Assembly: GCA_017474845.1 (NCBI GenBank)
Contig: JAFVGS010000033.1
Location: 1 to 64,000 of the forward strand
Length of the DNA stretch: 64,000 bases
DNA from: Prevotella sp.
Lineage (GTDB): Bacteria > Bacteroidota > Bacteroidia > Bacteroidales > Bacteroidaceae
Direction: 5' to 3'
Within the stretch, counting starts at the first letter, position 1. Each line of letters starts with the position of its first letter. This document shows positions 36,786 through 44,528 of this stretch, one piece after another. The position numbers and the translations under genes were made by a program. The notes beneath the pieces are model-generated. The model made no database searches and was not told where the DNA came from. It saw nothing but the letters and a program-made list of their open reading frames with translations.

Positions 36786-38951
36786 ATGCAAAAGATTAGT
36801 ATCATCATATATAGCATCATCTGCACCGTGCTGCTCGTCAGCTGCGGGGCAGACCAGGCCATGAAGAAGGGCGATAAGTTCTATGCCCTCGGTGAATACT
36901 TCGATGCCGCCGCCCAATACCGCAAGGCCTACACCCACACCTCCAACAAGCAACGGGAACAGAAAGGACAGCGGGCGATGAAGATGGCGGAGTGCTACCG
37001 TCGCATCCACTTCACCAGCAAAGCCATCTCCGCCTATCAGAATGCCATCCGCTACAAGCAGGACGACTCGCTCACACACTTCTACCTTGGACAGCTGCTG
37101 ATGCGCAACGGCAACTACCGCGAGGCAGAGAAACACTTCCAGACGGCCATTGACTCCCTGCCGCACAGTGATGACCACTGGTCACTCGCCAAGATGGGAC
37201 TGAAGGCTGCCAGACAGGCGGCACAGTGGAAGAAAGACGGCTCGGCCTATACCATCAAGCGCATGGACCTCTTCAACTCCCGCCGTGCCGAATACTCCCC
37301 CATGCTCGGTGGCGACGAGGACGACCAGCTCTACTTCACCTCCACCCGCAACCAGGCCCAGGGCGACGAGTACAGCGGCATCACTGGTGCCAAGAATGCC
37401 GACATCTTCCTCTCGCAGAAAGACGACAAGGGGAAATGGAGCAAGCCCCAGACCATCGACTCGGAGCTGAACTCCGAGATGGACGAGGGTGCCTGCTGCT
37501 TCTCTCCCGACGGGAAGAGCATGTACCTGACCATCTGCAAGACCGACCCCAACTATCCGCGCTATGCCACCATCGCCGTGTCGAGCCGCAGCGATGCCTC
37601 CTGGAGCAAGCCCAAGGAACTGACTATCTCAAAAGACACCCTCTCCAGCTATGCCCATCCCGCCGTCTCACCTGACGGGGAGTGGCTGTACTTCACCAGC
37701 GACATGCCGGGCGGTCTGGGAGGATTCGACATCTGGCGCTGCAAGCTCACCGGCAATGAGATGGGGACCCCGGAAAACCTCGGCGAACCCGTCAACACCC
37801 CCGGTGATGAGATGTTCCCCACCTTCCGGCCCAACGGTGACCTTTACTTCTCTTCCGACGGTCATCCCGGCATGGGAGGACTTGATATTTATATTTTAAA
37901 AGAGAGGAAAGAGGAAAGTGGAAAGAGGAAAGAGATTACTCTATCCGCAGATAACTCGCAAGAAAAAGAAGAAACAGACATTTCTCTTTCCTCTTTCCAC
38001 TTTCCACTTTCCTCTAAACTAGAGCATCCTGGTTTTCCACTGAATTCTCAGGGTGACGACTTCGGCATGACCTTCGAGGGGAAGCGTAACCAAGGCTACT
38101 TCTGTTCGAACCGCGGCGACACCCGAGGCTACGACCATATCTACAGTTTCTTCAATCCTGAGATCGTACAGACGGTGAAGGGCTGGGTGTACGAGCAGGA
38201 CGGCTACGAACTGACGTCAGCCCAGGTGTATATGGTTGGCAACGACGGCACGAACCTGAAACTGAGCGTCAAGGGCGACGGCAGCTTCACCCAGGAGATC
38301 AAGCCCAACGTCGACTATGTGTTGCTCGCCACCTGCAAGGGATTCCTGAACCATCAGGAACAGTTGCGCGTGGAACCCGTGACCAAGTCGGAGGAGTATG
38401 TGCTGCAGTTCCCGTTAGCCAACATCTCCGCCCCCGTGCTCATCGAGAACATCTTCTACGACTTCGACAAGGCGACGCTTCGTCCGGAGTCTGCCACCGC
38501 CCTCGACGAACTGGTACAGCTGTTGAACGAAAACCCGAACATCACCATCGAACTCTCCGCCCACACCGACTACAAAGGCTCCGATGAATACAACAAAAGC
38601 CTCTCCCAGCGTCGTGCCGAGAGTGTGGTGAACTACCTGATCGACCACGGCATCGCCTCAGACCGTCTCACGCCGAAAGGCTATGGCGAGGGAAAGCCCA
38701 AGACCATCAAGCGGAAGGTGGCAGAAAGATATCCGTTCCTCAAGGCGGGTGATGTGCTGACAGAGGCTTACATCACCACCCTCCCTGAGGAACAGCAGGA
38801 ACAGTGCAACCAGTTAAACCGTCGCACGGAGTTTATAGTGTTGCGGACAACTTACGGGCTGTTTGATAAGGCAGGTAGATTGATACAAACCCCAAAGCCA
38901 GAAGAATCATCCAAGGAGTCAGATCAAGCTCCGTCGTCGGAGCCGTGGTGA
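36786..38951 (+). CDS. PorE-like lipoprotein with TPR, PD40 and OmpA domains
   Basis: A 721-residue lipoprotein with lipobox LLVSCG. Domains in order: TPR helices (about 25-145), a PD40/WD40-like beta-propeller (about 170-455, with repeats such as CCFSPDGKSMYLTICK and AVSPDGEWLYFTSDMPGG), a carboxypeptidase-regulatory-like beta sandwich (about 455-545) and an OmpA peptidoglycan-binding domain (about 551-700; YDFDKATLRPES, LSAHTDYKGSDEYN). This is the architecture of type IX secretion protein PorE, but Bacteroidetes have several such proteins, so I do not name it. A 115-bp composite repeat is inserted in frame at residues 372-410. The 3' end overlaps the convergent gene at 38833-39222 by 119 bp. 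Confidence 0.85.
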   Translation: MQKISIIIYSIICTVLLVSCGADQAMKKGDKFYALGEYFDAAAQYRKAYTHTSNKQREQKGQRAMKMAECYRRIHFTSKAISAYQNAIRYKQDDSLTHFYLGQLLMRNGNYREAEKHFQTAIDSLPHSDDHWSLAKMGLKAARQAAQWKKDGSAYTIKRMDLFNSRRAEYSPMLGGDEDDQLYFTSTRNQAQGDEYSGITGAKNADIFLSQKDDKGKWSKPQTIDSELNSEMDEGACCFSPDGKSMYLTICKTDPNYPRYATIAVSSRSDASWSKPKELTISKDTLSSYAHPAVSPDGEWLYFTSDMPGGLGGFDIWRCKLTGNEMGTPENLGEPVNTPGDEMFPTFRPNGDLYFSSDGHPGMGGLDIYILKERKEESGKRKEITLSADNSQEKEETDISLSSFHFPLSSKLEHPGFPLNSQGDDFGMTFEGKRNQGYFCSNRGDTRGYDHIYSFFNPEIVQTVKGWVYEQDGYELTSAQVYMVGNDGTNLKLSVKGDGSFTQEIKPNVDYVLLATCKGFLNHQEQLRVEPVTKSEEYVLQFPLANISAPVLIENIFYDFDKATLRPESATALDELVQLLNENPNITIELSAHTDYKGSDEYNKSLSQRRAESVVNYLIDHGIASDRLTPKGYGEGKPKTIKRKVAERYPFLKAGDVLTEAYITTLPEEQQEQCNQLNRRTEFIVLRTTYGLFDKAGRLIQTPKPEESSKESDQAPSSEPW
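37901..38015. repeat. Composite heptamer-armed element inside the PorE-like gene
   Basis: The left arm is GGAAAGN units every 7 bp (37901-37934), followed by a spacer containing CCGCAGATAACTCGCAAG, then inverse CTTTCCN units (37984-38015). It is translated as a charged segment inside the propeller domain. Confidence 0.85.
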
Positions 38952-39222
38952 CAAACACCTCGAGACTCGTACGGACGGCGGCATAGAGCACCATCAGACT
39001 GGCCTTCAGCATCTCCCATCCGTTAAATACGAAGAACAGCACGAGGCTCACGGCGATGCAGAACCACGTCCACAACACAGACAACAATTGTCCATTATCC
39101 ATTTTCAATTGTCCATTGCCAATAGCCTCCATCACCCGCTCCGTGAAGCCGTTGTCTTCAATCTGCTGCTGGGCAGCCTGCTTGAAGAGATCCTCTATCA
39201 GTTTGTTTTCTTTTTCAGTCAT
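38833..39222 (-). CDS. DUF5056-type membrane protein paired with the sigma factor
   Basis: A 129-residue protein: about 55 charged N-terminal residues, then two to three hydrophobic segments (VLWTWFCIAVSLVLFFVF, MILLALGFVSIYL). It is the DUF5056 type found directly after ECF sigma factors in Bacteroidales, where it may serve as an anti-sigma or membrane sensor; that role is inference. It overlaps the sigma gene by 8 bp and the convergent PorE-like gene by 119 bp. Residues 34-46, with the two similar halves GNGQLK and DNGQL, are encoded by five 7-bp units. Confidence 0.75.
   Translation of the reverse strand: MTEKENKLIEDLFKQAAQQQIEDNGFTERVMEAIGNGQLKMDNGQLLSVLWTWFCIAVSLVLFFVFNGWEMLKASLMVLYAAVRTSLEVFVTTAPTTELDLTPWMILLALGFVSIYLPYQTARKLSATL
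39087..39121. repeat. Five 7-bp units inside the DUF5056 gene
   Basis: ATTGTCC, ATTATCC, ATTTTCA, ATTGTCC and ATTGCCA in tandem on the plus strand, translated in frame on the minus strand. Confidence 0.85.
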
Positions 39223-39745
39223 ATCCGTTTTGTTTTAAGTAGTTCGCCATTTTCTCTTTTCCGCGGTGAAGATGCGACTTCACCGTATTCCCTGGGATAC
39301 CCGTCACCTTGGCGATCTGGTCGACGGGATAGCCGTCGATGAGCTGCAGCGTGACGCACGTCCGTTCGTCGGGTTTCAGCAGGGCCAGCGCGGAATAGAT
39401 GTCCATTTTTAACGAGGAGGGTCCTTCCTCTTTCCTCCTTCCTCCTTCCTCGAAAGAGACCGTTTCCACTTTTCTCTTTCGCATCTCGTCGTAGAACACA
39501 TTATACGCAATACGCATCAGCCAGGTGGAGAAGCTCGCCATGCCACGGAACTTCGTGATGTTCACATAGGCCTTGATGAAAGTTTCCTGGGCCAAGTCGT
39601 CGCTCAGCTGTTCATCGCCCAACGTCTGGTTGAGGAAGAACCGACGCACAGGCGACTGGTATTTCCTGACAAGCTGGTCAAAGGCCTTCTTGTTCCGGAA
39701 TACCGCCACCTGCGTCACAAGGGCTATGTCACTGAGCTCCGCCAT
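39215..39745 (-). CDS. ECF-type RNA polymerase sigma factor
   Basis: A 176-residue sigma-70 family factor. Region 2 includes DDLAQETFIKAYVNITKFRGMASFSTWLMRIAYN (about 47-82), and region 4 has LLKPDERTCVTLQLIDGYPVDQIAKVTGIPGNTVKSHLHRGKEKM (about 118-165) with the helix-turn-helix. Between them, at residues 98-108, the linker EEGGRRKEEGP is encoded by 7-bp GGAAGGA-like units. It sits between the PspC gene and DUF5056 in one leftward operon, so it likely responds to a cell-envelope signal. Confidence 0.92.
   Translation of the reverse strand: MAELSDIALVTQVAVFRNKKAFDQLVRKYQSPVRRFFLNQTLGDEQLSDDLAQETFIKAYVNITKFRGMASFSTWLMRIAYNVFYDEMRKRKVETVSFEEGGRRKEEGPSSLKMDIYSALALLKPDERTCVTLQLIDGYPVDQIAKVTGIPGNTVKSHLHRGKEKMANYLKQNGYD
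39424..39451. repeat. 7-bp units inside the sigma factor gene
   Basis: Four TTCCTCY-type heptamers in tandem (GGAAGGA and GGAAAGA on the coding strand), in the linker between sigma regions 2 and 4. Confidence 0.8.
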
Positions 39746-39746
39746 C

Positions 39747-39938
39747 CTATATTAACCTTTTCTCCGGCATGACAATCCACAGCACGATGTAGAAGATCAG
39801 TCCACAGAAGGCTGTAAAGAGTGTGAGGAAAGCGTAGGCAATACGCACCAGTACGGGATCGAATTCGAAATACTCTGCGAGTCCGCCGCATACACCGGCG
39901 ATGACCCGGTCGTTTGAACGCATTAATCTCTTATTCAT
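39747..39938 (-). CDS. PspC domain protein
   Basis: A 63-residue small membrane protein: KRLMRSNDRVIAGVCGGLAEYFEFDPVLVRIAYAFLTLF is the PspC signature, followed by one membrane helix and MPEKRL. PspC proteins sense inner-membrane stress. I prefer ATG 39938, which overlaps the end of the preceding gene by 8 bp; ATG 39947 is also possible. The sigma factor starts one base after its stop. Confidence 0.88.
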   Translation of the reverse strand: MNKRLMRSNDRVIAGVCGGLAEYFEFDPVLVRIAYAFLTLFTAFCGLIFYIVLWIVMPEKRLI

Positions 39939-40569
39939 TGTTGACATTATTTGAAGGGTTGTTGTACTTAGAAATAACCACCTTGCCGAGTCCGATGCAG
40001 AACACGAGCGCACCGATACCGAAGCCGATCTTTCCTGCCACGATGCCGAGGAAGATGGCGAGACCGATGCCGAGGAATATCTGGCGCAGGCCGGCAGTGT
40101 AGTCGTTGGAGTTCAGCGCCTCGTTCGGGGTATGCCCCTTCAGCACCTCATCGGGGATGGGCTGTCCGTTCTGGATGGCCATCTGTGCCAGCTTATAACG
40201 CTCCTTCCGGTTCTTGTTCACGAAATAGAAGACCACGAGAATGATCAGCAGCGGAGCTAACAGGAAGATGACGATGATGGAAACGATGCTCACGGCCACC
40301 CAGGGTTCAAAGAAGCCACCCATGGTTTCCATCACCTCCTTGAGTTCCTGTGCATCCTTGCTGGAGTAAGTAACACTGCGGGTGACATAGCTGTCGTCCT
40401 CTGCATCATCGGTAATAGCTGTTGTGTCAGAAAAGGCTTCTACGGCATCCTTCGTCTTAGTAGAGTCCACCTGCTCCGTCCGGGGCGTGTGGCGATGCTT
40501 CTGTGCTGCAGCTTCAACATTCATGCCGAGCGCGAGCACCATGGCGATTGTAATTAATAACTGTTTCAT
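39931..40569 (-). CDS. DUF6249-like membrane protein
   Basis: A 212-residue protein with a signal peptide (MKQLLITIAMVLALGMNVEAAAQ), a hydrophilic Asp/Thr-rich region, a membrane helix (VSIVSIIVIFLLAPLLIILVVFYFV), a segment NRKERYKLAQMAIQNGQPIPDEVL, and two more hydrophobic helices near the end. The RYKLAQMAIENGQ-like motif followed by GLRxIFLGIGLAIFLGI fits DUF6249 proteins of Bacteroidetes. It is the first gene of a four-gene envelope-stress-like operon with PspC, an ECF sigma factor and DUF5056. Function unknown. Confidence 0.8.
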   Translation of the reverse strand: MKQLLITIAMVLALGMNVEAAAQKHRHTPRTEQVDSTKTKDAVEAFSDTTAITDDAEDDSYVTRSVTYSSKDAQELKEVMETMGGFFEPWVAVSIVSIIVIFLLAPLLIILVVFYFVNKNRKERYKLAQMAIQNGQPIPDEVLKGHTPNEALNSNDYTAGLRQIFLGIGLAIFLGIVAGKIGFGIGALVFCIGLGKVVISKYNNPSNNVNNE

Positions 40570-40580
40570 ATCATTTCTCC

Positions 40581-40613
40581 TTTTTACTTTTTTACCTTTT
40601 TACTTTTTTACCT
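40581..40613. repeat. 8-bp TTTTTACY units in the leader of the DUF6249 operon
   Basis: TTTTTACT and TTTTTACC alternate four times. On the coding strand they place repeated AAAAGG words in the untranslated leader, close to the start codon at 40569. Confidence 0.75.
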
Positions 40614-40652
40614 TTCTTTGTCCGTTTGACGTAACAAAACATTAATAAGTTG

Positions 40653-40660
40653 CAAAGATA
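40653..40660 (-). promoter_or_regulatory. -7 box for the sigma-factor operon
   Basis: TATCTTTG on the minus strand, 83 bp upstream of the first gene. It is divergent from the rsmF box. Confidence 0.5.
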
Positions 40661-40703
40661 GCAAATAATTTATGAAATTCTGTGTTATCTGTGGCTTTTT
40701 TCT

Positions 40704-40711
40704 TAATTTTG
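40704..40711 (+). promoter_or_regulatory. -7 box for rsmF
   Basis: TAATTTTG followed by CGCC, 18 bp upstream of ATG 40730. It rules out the longer frame that would begin at 40682. Confidence 0.5.
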
Positions 40712-40729
40712 CGCCTAAATTCAGCGCGA

Positions 40730-42058
40730 ATGATGACTTTACCGGAAGATTTTATCCGAGAGACGCGGCAGTTAATGGGCGAAGACCGATTCGACCGCTT
40801 CATAGGAGCCTTCGACGAAGAGGCCCCGGTAAGCATCCGTGTCAATCCGAAATTTTTGAGGAAAGAGGAAGGTGGAAAGTGGAAAGAGAAATGTTCTGCC
40901 GCAGATTCTGCACTTGAAAGTAATCTCCTTCCACTTTCCTCTTTCCACTTTCCACAAAAAAAAGTCCCCTGGTGTCCTGAAGGCTACTACCTCTCCGGTC
41001 GTCCCCAGTTCACCTTCGACCCCCTCTTCCATGCCGGCTGCTACTACGTCCAGGAAGCCGCCTCCATGTTCGCCACCCACGTCCTCCGAAGTGTAACAGA
41101 GGGACGGTTCTTTTGTGACATCGCCAGTGATGTCACAAAAGAACCGTCCCTCTGTTACACCCTCGACCTCTGTGCTGCCCCTGGTGGCAAGTCCACCGCC
41201 ATGCGCACGGTTCTCCCCGAGGGCAGTCTGTTAGTCAGCAACGAGCCGATACCGGCAAGGGCCCAGATCCTTTTGGAGAACATCACCAAATGGGGCTGGC
41301 CCGACTGCATCGTCACCAACAACTATCCCCGCGACTTCCGCAAGGCGAAGATGCAGTTCGACCTCATCCTCTGCGACGTGCCCTGCTCCGGTGAAGGCAT
41401 GTTTCGCAAGGATCCCGCCACCATCGGTGAGTGGAGTCCCCAGAACGTTGAGAAGTGCTGGCGCCTGCAACGGGAGATCGTTGCCGATGCCTGGGAGTGT
41501 CTGAGCCCCGGTGGCCTATTAATATATAGTACGTGTACCTATAATATTAAAGAGAACGAGGAGAACGTGCGTTGGATCCTGGAGACCTACGATGCCGAAC
41601 CCATCACCATCCCCACCGATCCCTCATGGAACATCACGGGCTCCCTCCTCCCCGGCTTCGATGTTCCCGTCTACCGTTTCATTCCCGGCATCACCCACAG
41701 CGAAGGGTTGTTCCTTTGCGCACTGCGCAAAAGAGGAAAGTGGAAAGAGGAAAGAGGAAAGAGAATAGTCCTGCCGCAGAATCCAGGCTTGAATGTAATC
41801 TCTTCTCCCCCTAAGTTAGGGGGAGAAGCGACACGCATTGATCTTTCCTATCAAGACGCATTAAGTTATCTGAGGGGTGAGGCACTCGTCCTTCCCCCCG
41901 ACACCCCACGTGGCATCGTGACCGTCACCTACCGTGGTGTCCCCCTCGGTCCTGCCAAGAACATCGGCTCCCGCGCCAACAACCTCTACCCCAAACCCTG
42001 GCGCATCAAAACCACCCATCTTCCTTCCACCCCCGTGGAAATCATCTGTAAACTGTAA
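40730..42058 (+). CDS. RsmF-type rRNA (cytosine-C5)-methyltransferase with inserted repeats
   Basis: A 442-residue enzyme of the RsmB/NOP2/RsmF family, which makes 5-methylcytosine in 16S rRNA. Catalytic signatures are intact: LDLCAAPGGKSTAMR (SAM site, near residue 145), CDVPCSGEGMFRKDP with the releasing Cys, and STCTYN with the nucleophilic Cys. A small C-terminal domain ends LGPAKNIGSRANNLYPKPWRIK. Three repeat elements interrupt the frame without breaking it: residues 43-75, 120-143 (immediately before the SAM site) and 334-365. I use 40730 because a promoter lies just upstream. A functional test would be needed to know if activity survives. Confidence 0.88.
   Translation: MMTLPEDFIRETRQLMGEDRFDRFIGAFDEEAPVSIRVNPKFLRKEEGGKWKEKCSAADSALESNLLPLSSFHFPQKKVPWCPEGYYLSGRPQFTFDPLFHAGCYYVQEAASMFATHVLRSVTEGRFFCDIASDVTKEPSLCYTLDLCAAPGGKSTAMRTVLPEGSLLVSNEPIPARAQILLENITKWGWPDCIVTNNYPRDFRKAKMQFDLILCDVPCSGEGMFRKDPATIGEWSPQNVEKCWRLQREIVADAWECLSPGGLLIYSTCTYNIKENEENVRWILETYDAEPITIPTDPSWNITGSLLPGFDVPVYRFIPGITHSEGLFLCALRKRGKWKEERGKRIVLPQNPGLNVISSPPKLGGEATRIDLSYQDALSYLRGEALVLPPDTPRGIVTVTYRGVPLGPAKNIGSRANNLYPKPWRIKTTHLPSTPVEIICKL
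40858..40955. repeat. Composite heptamer-armed element, rsmF copy 1
   Basis: The left arm is GGAAAGN-like units, the core is TGCCGCAGATTCTGCACTTG followed by AAAGTAATCT, and the right arm is inverse CTTTCCN units. About 98 bp, in frame. Confidence 0.85.
41091..41160. repeat. 70-bp palindrome with perfect 32-bp arms inside rsmF
   Basis: The left arm (41091-41122) begins GTGTAACAGAGGGACGG; the right arm (41129-41160) is its exact reverse complement; the loop is GCCAGT. Translated in frame as about 23 residues just before the SAM-binding motif. Confidence 0.95.
41732..41826. repeat. Composite heptamer-armed element, rsmF copy 2
   Basis: The left arm has four GGAAAGN units and the core is CCTGCCGCAGAATCCAGGCT followed by TGAATGTAATCT. 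The right arm differs: instead of heptamers it ends in the palindrome CTCCCCCTAA-G-TTAGGGGGAG (41805-41825), which also occurs between rfbB and purT. Confidence 0.85.
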
Positions 42059-42074
42059 ACAAAATAATTAGCAT

Positions 42075-42869
42075 ATGAAACAATATCTCGACATCCTCAA
42101 CCGCATCCTCACCGAAGGCACAGAGAAAGGCGACCGCACAGGCACCGGCACCATCAGCATCTTCGGCACCCAGTCGCGCTACAACCTCGACGACGGTTTC
42201 CCCCTGCTCACCACCAAGAAGCTCCACCTGAAGTCGATTATCTACGAGCTGCTCTGGTTCCTCAAGGGCGACACCAACGTGAAATACCTCCAGGAGCACG
42301 GCGTCCGTATCTGGAACGAGTGGGCCGACGAGAACGGTGAGCTCGGTCCCGTCTATGGTCACCAGTGGCGTTCATGGCCAGACTACAACGGCGGCACAAT
42401 AGACCAGATCCAGTACGTGCTGGACCAGTTGAAGAACAACCCCAACTCCCGTCGTATGATCGTCTCCGCCTGGAACGTAGCCGAGGTCAACAAGATGGCG
42501 CTGCCCCCCTGTCACACCATCTTCCAGTTCTACGTGGCTGGTGACCGTCTGTCGCTCCAGCTCTACCAGCGCTCTGCAGACACCTTCCTCGGCGTACCCT
42601 TCAACATCGCCTCCTATGCCCTGCTCCTGATGATGATGGCCCAGGTGACGGGTTTCAAGCCCGGTGACTTCATCCACACCACGGGTGACACCCATCTCTA
42701 TCTGAACCACATCGAGCAGGCCCGTCTCCAGCTCACCCGTGAGCCCCGTCCCCTGCCCCAAATGAAGATCAACCCCGACGTCAAGTCGCTCTTCGACTTC
42801 CAGTACGAGGACTTCGAGCTCATCAACTACGATCCACACCCCCACATCAAAGCCGAAGTCTCAGTATGA
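42075..42869 (+). CDS. thyA: Thymidylate synthase
   Basis: A 264-residue enzyme converting dUMP and methylene-tetrahydrofolate to dTMP and dihydrofolate. The catalytic cysteine is in [12 protein letters not shown] near residue 146; [12 protein letters not shown] and [13 protein letters not shown] are also conserved. Length equals that of the E. coli protein, without insertions. It lies upstream of folA, which recycles the dihydrofolate it makes. Confidence 0.97.
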   Translation: MKQYLDILNRILTEGTEKGDRTGTGTISIFGTQSRYNLDDGFPLLTTKKLHLKSIIYELLWFLKGDTNVKYLQEHGVRIWNEWADENGELGPVYGHQWRSWPDYNGGTIDQIQYVLDQLKNNPNSRRMIVSAWNVAEVNKMALPPCHTIFQFYVAGDRLSLQLYQRSADTFLGVPFNIASYALLLMMMAQVTGFKPGDFIHTTGDTHLYLNHIEQARLQLTREPRPLPQMKINPDVKSLFDFQYEDFELINYDPHPHIKAEVSV

Positions 42870-42897
42870 GAAAAGAAATAAATGAGTTGTTTATTTA

Positions 42898-42996
42898 GAA
42901 ACGAATTTGAATAATGTGAATAATTTACCCCACTAATAAGAATAATTATTATATTAATTCGTGAACAAAATTAAGCGTATTATTCAAATTAGTTTC
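42898..42996. repeat. Inverted repeat in the thyA-folA spacer
   Basis: GAAACGAATTTGAATAAT (42898-42915) and ATTATTCAAATTAGTTTC (42979-42996) pair at 17 of 18 positions around an AT-rich loop. A further TTCGTTTCCATA follows near 43018, repeating the right arm's end. The 171-bp spacer has no gene. Confidence 0.75.
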
Positions 42997-43040
42997 CATA
43001 AAAAAATAATAATCATATTCGTTTCCATAAATAATTAAAT

Positions 43041-43610
43041 ATGATTTCGATTATAGCAGCAGTGGCTCGGAACAGGGCCATTGGTTTCAAGAACAAACTG
43101 ATTTACTGGCTCCCGAATGACCTGAAGCGCTTCAAGGCACTCACCACCGGCCATACCATCATCATGGGCCGCAACACCTTCCTCTCCCTCCCCAAGGGTG
43201 CCCTCCCCAACCGTCGTAACATCGTATTGTCTTCGACGATGTGGAAAGAGGAAACAGAAAAGAGAAAAGAGAATAGTCCTGCTTCAGAATCAGCCCTTGA
43301 AGGTAATCTCCTTCCACCTTCCTCTTTCCACTTTCCTCATAATATAGACGTCTTCCCCTCCCTCGAAGCCGCCTTGCAGCACTGCGCCCCCGACGAAGAC
43401 ATCTACATCATCGGTGGAGCCTCGGTCTACCGTCAGGCCCTGCCCCTCGCAGACCGCCTCTGTCTCACGGAGATCGACGATACCCCTGCCGAGGCCGACA
43501 CCTTCTTCCCGCCCTACTTAGACGACTGGCAGGAATCCTTCCGAGAAGACCATCCTGTCGACGACCGTCACGCCTACCCCTACTCTTTCGTCGACTATAT
43601 CCGGAAATAA
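43041..43610 (+). CDS. folA: Dihydrofolate reductase with an inserted repeat
   Basis: A 189-residue enzyme reducing dihydrofolate to tetrahydrofolate with NADPH. Family residues are clear: MISIIAAVARNRAIGFKNKL, WLPNDLKRFKALTTGHTIIMGRNTF, and IYIIGGASVYRQALPLADRL. It is about 30 residues longer than usual, and the extra length is residues 67-99, encoded entirely by a 99-bp composite repeat with heptamer arms. The insertion lies right after RRNIVLSST, before DVFPSLEAAL, in what should be a surface loop. Confidence 0.95.
   Translation: MISIIAAVARNRAIGFKNKLIYWLPNDLKRFKALTTGHTIIMGRNTFLSLPKGALPNRRNIVLSSTMWKEETEKRKENSPASESALEGNLLPPSSFHFPHNIDVFPSLEAALQHCAPDEDIYIIGGASVYRQALPLADRLCLTEIDDTPAEADTFFPPYLDDWQESFREDHPVDDRHAYPYSFVDYIRK
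43241..43339. repeat. Composite heptamer-armed element inside folA
   Basis: The left arm runs from GTGGAAAGAGGAAACAG with 7-bp-like units, the core is CCTGCTTCAGAATCAGCCCT followed by TGAAGGTAATCT, and the right arm is CTTTCCN-type inverse units. 99 bp, a multiple of three. Confidence 0.88.
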
Positions 43611-43643
43611 AAACAAAAATAAACAGCGAAAGGAGACGCGACA

Positions 43644-44513
43644 ATGAAAGGTAAGTACTTGAGCCCCAAGGCAGATTTGACATTCAAGCTTGTGTTCGGC
43701 GAACACAAGGATTTGGCAATGAGCCTACTCAATGCCCTGTTGCCACTGGCCGAGGATGAGCAGATCACCTCTTTGGAATATGCCACTCCTGAGATGATTC
43801 CTGAGAATCCTGCAAAGAAGGACAGCATCGTTGATGTACGATGTACAGATGCCAAAGGAAGGCAATTCATCGTTGAGATGCAGATGTATTGGAATCAGTA
43901 TTTCCAAAAACGCGTATTACTCAATGCTTCCAAGGCTATTGTCAGGCAGTTGAACAAACGAGAGGATTACAGTTTGATCCAGCCTGTTTACTGTTTAAAT
44001 CTGGTTAACGACATTGGATTCCAGTCTGCCCCGGAAGAGTTCTATCACGACTATGCCATTGTAAATATGGAGCATTCCGACCGCATTATCGAGGGCTTGC
44101 GCTTCGTCTTTATTGAACTGCCCAAATTCCAACCAAAGAATATTGCAGAGAAGAAGATGGCAGTGCTGTGGCTCCGGTTCCTCACTGAGATCAGCGAGGA
44201 TACCCAGGAAGCTCCAATAGAACTGCTTGAGAACGAGGCTACCCGCAAGGCATTATCAATAGTGGAGAAATCTGCCATGAGCGAGGGTCAGCTCTATGCC
44301 TACGAAAAATTCTGGGATGCAGTAATCAACGAAGAAGTGCTTTTGAAAGGAAGTTTCGACAGAGGTGTTTCAGAAGGCGAGGCCATTGGTATCGCTAAAG
44401 GCGAGGCGAAGGCCAACCGTAAAAACGCGCAGAACCTGAAAAGCTTAGGCATCGACATAGAGACTATATCGAAGGCGACAAGCCTGACTGCCGAAGAAAT
44501 CGAGGCATTATAA
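43644..44513 (+). CDS. Rpn family PD-(D/E)xK nuclease / transposase-like protein
   Basis: A 289-residue member of the Rpn (recombination-promoting nuclease, formerly PDDEXK transposase-like) family. The N-terminal YLSPKADLTFKLVFGEHKDL is typical, and the nuclease core shows SIVDVRCTDAKGRQFIVEMQMYWNQYFQKR, with Asp and Glu-x-Gln as active-site residues (near residues 63-77). The C-terminal quarter has a helical region with the GEAIGIAKGEAKANR repeat common in this family. Rpn proteins cut DNA and stimulate RecA-independent recombination. A strong AAAGGAG precedes the start, unusual in this window. It is a single gene, with no terminal inverted repeats seen. Confidence 0.9.
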   Translation: MKGKYLSPKADLTFKLVFGEHKDLAMSLLNALLPLAEDEQITSLEYATPEMIPENPAKKDSIVDVRCTDAKGRQFIVEMQMYWNQYFQKRVLLNASKAIVRQLNKREDYSLIQPVYCLNLVNDIGFQSAPEEFYHDYAIVNMEHSDRIIEGLRFVFIELPKFQPKNIAEKKMAVLWLRFLTEISEDTQEAPIELLENEATRKALSIVEKSAMSEGQLYAYEKFWDAVINEEVLLKGSFDRGVSEGEAIGIAKGEAKANRKNAQNLKSLGIDIETISKATSLTAEEIEAL

Positions 44514-44528
44514 CCACATCCACAAATA

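Noticed and set aside
40858..43339. Reading the genic repeats as sequencing or assembly errors
   Set aside because: All preserve the frame, occur in many genes and share a common core and unit length, which random error would not produce.
43644..44513. Insertion sequence around the Rpn/transposase-like gene
   Set aside because: I saw no terminal inverted repeats or target duplications; Rpn proteins are nucleases and often stand alone.
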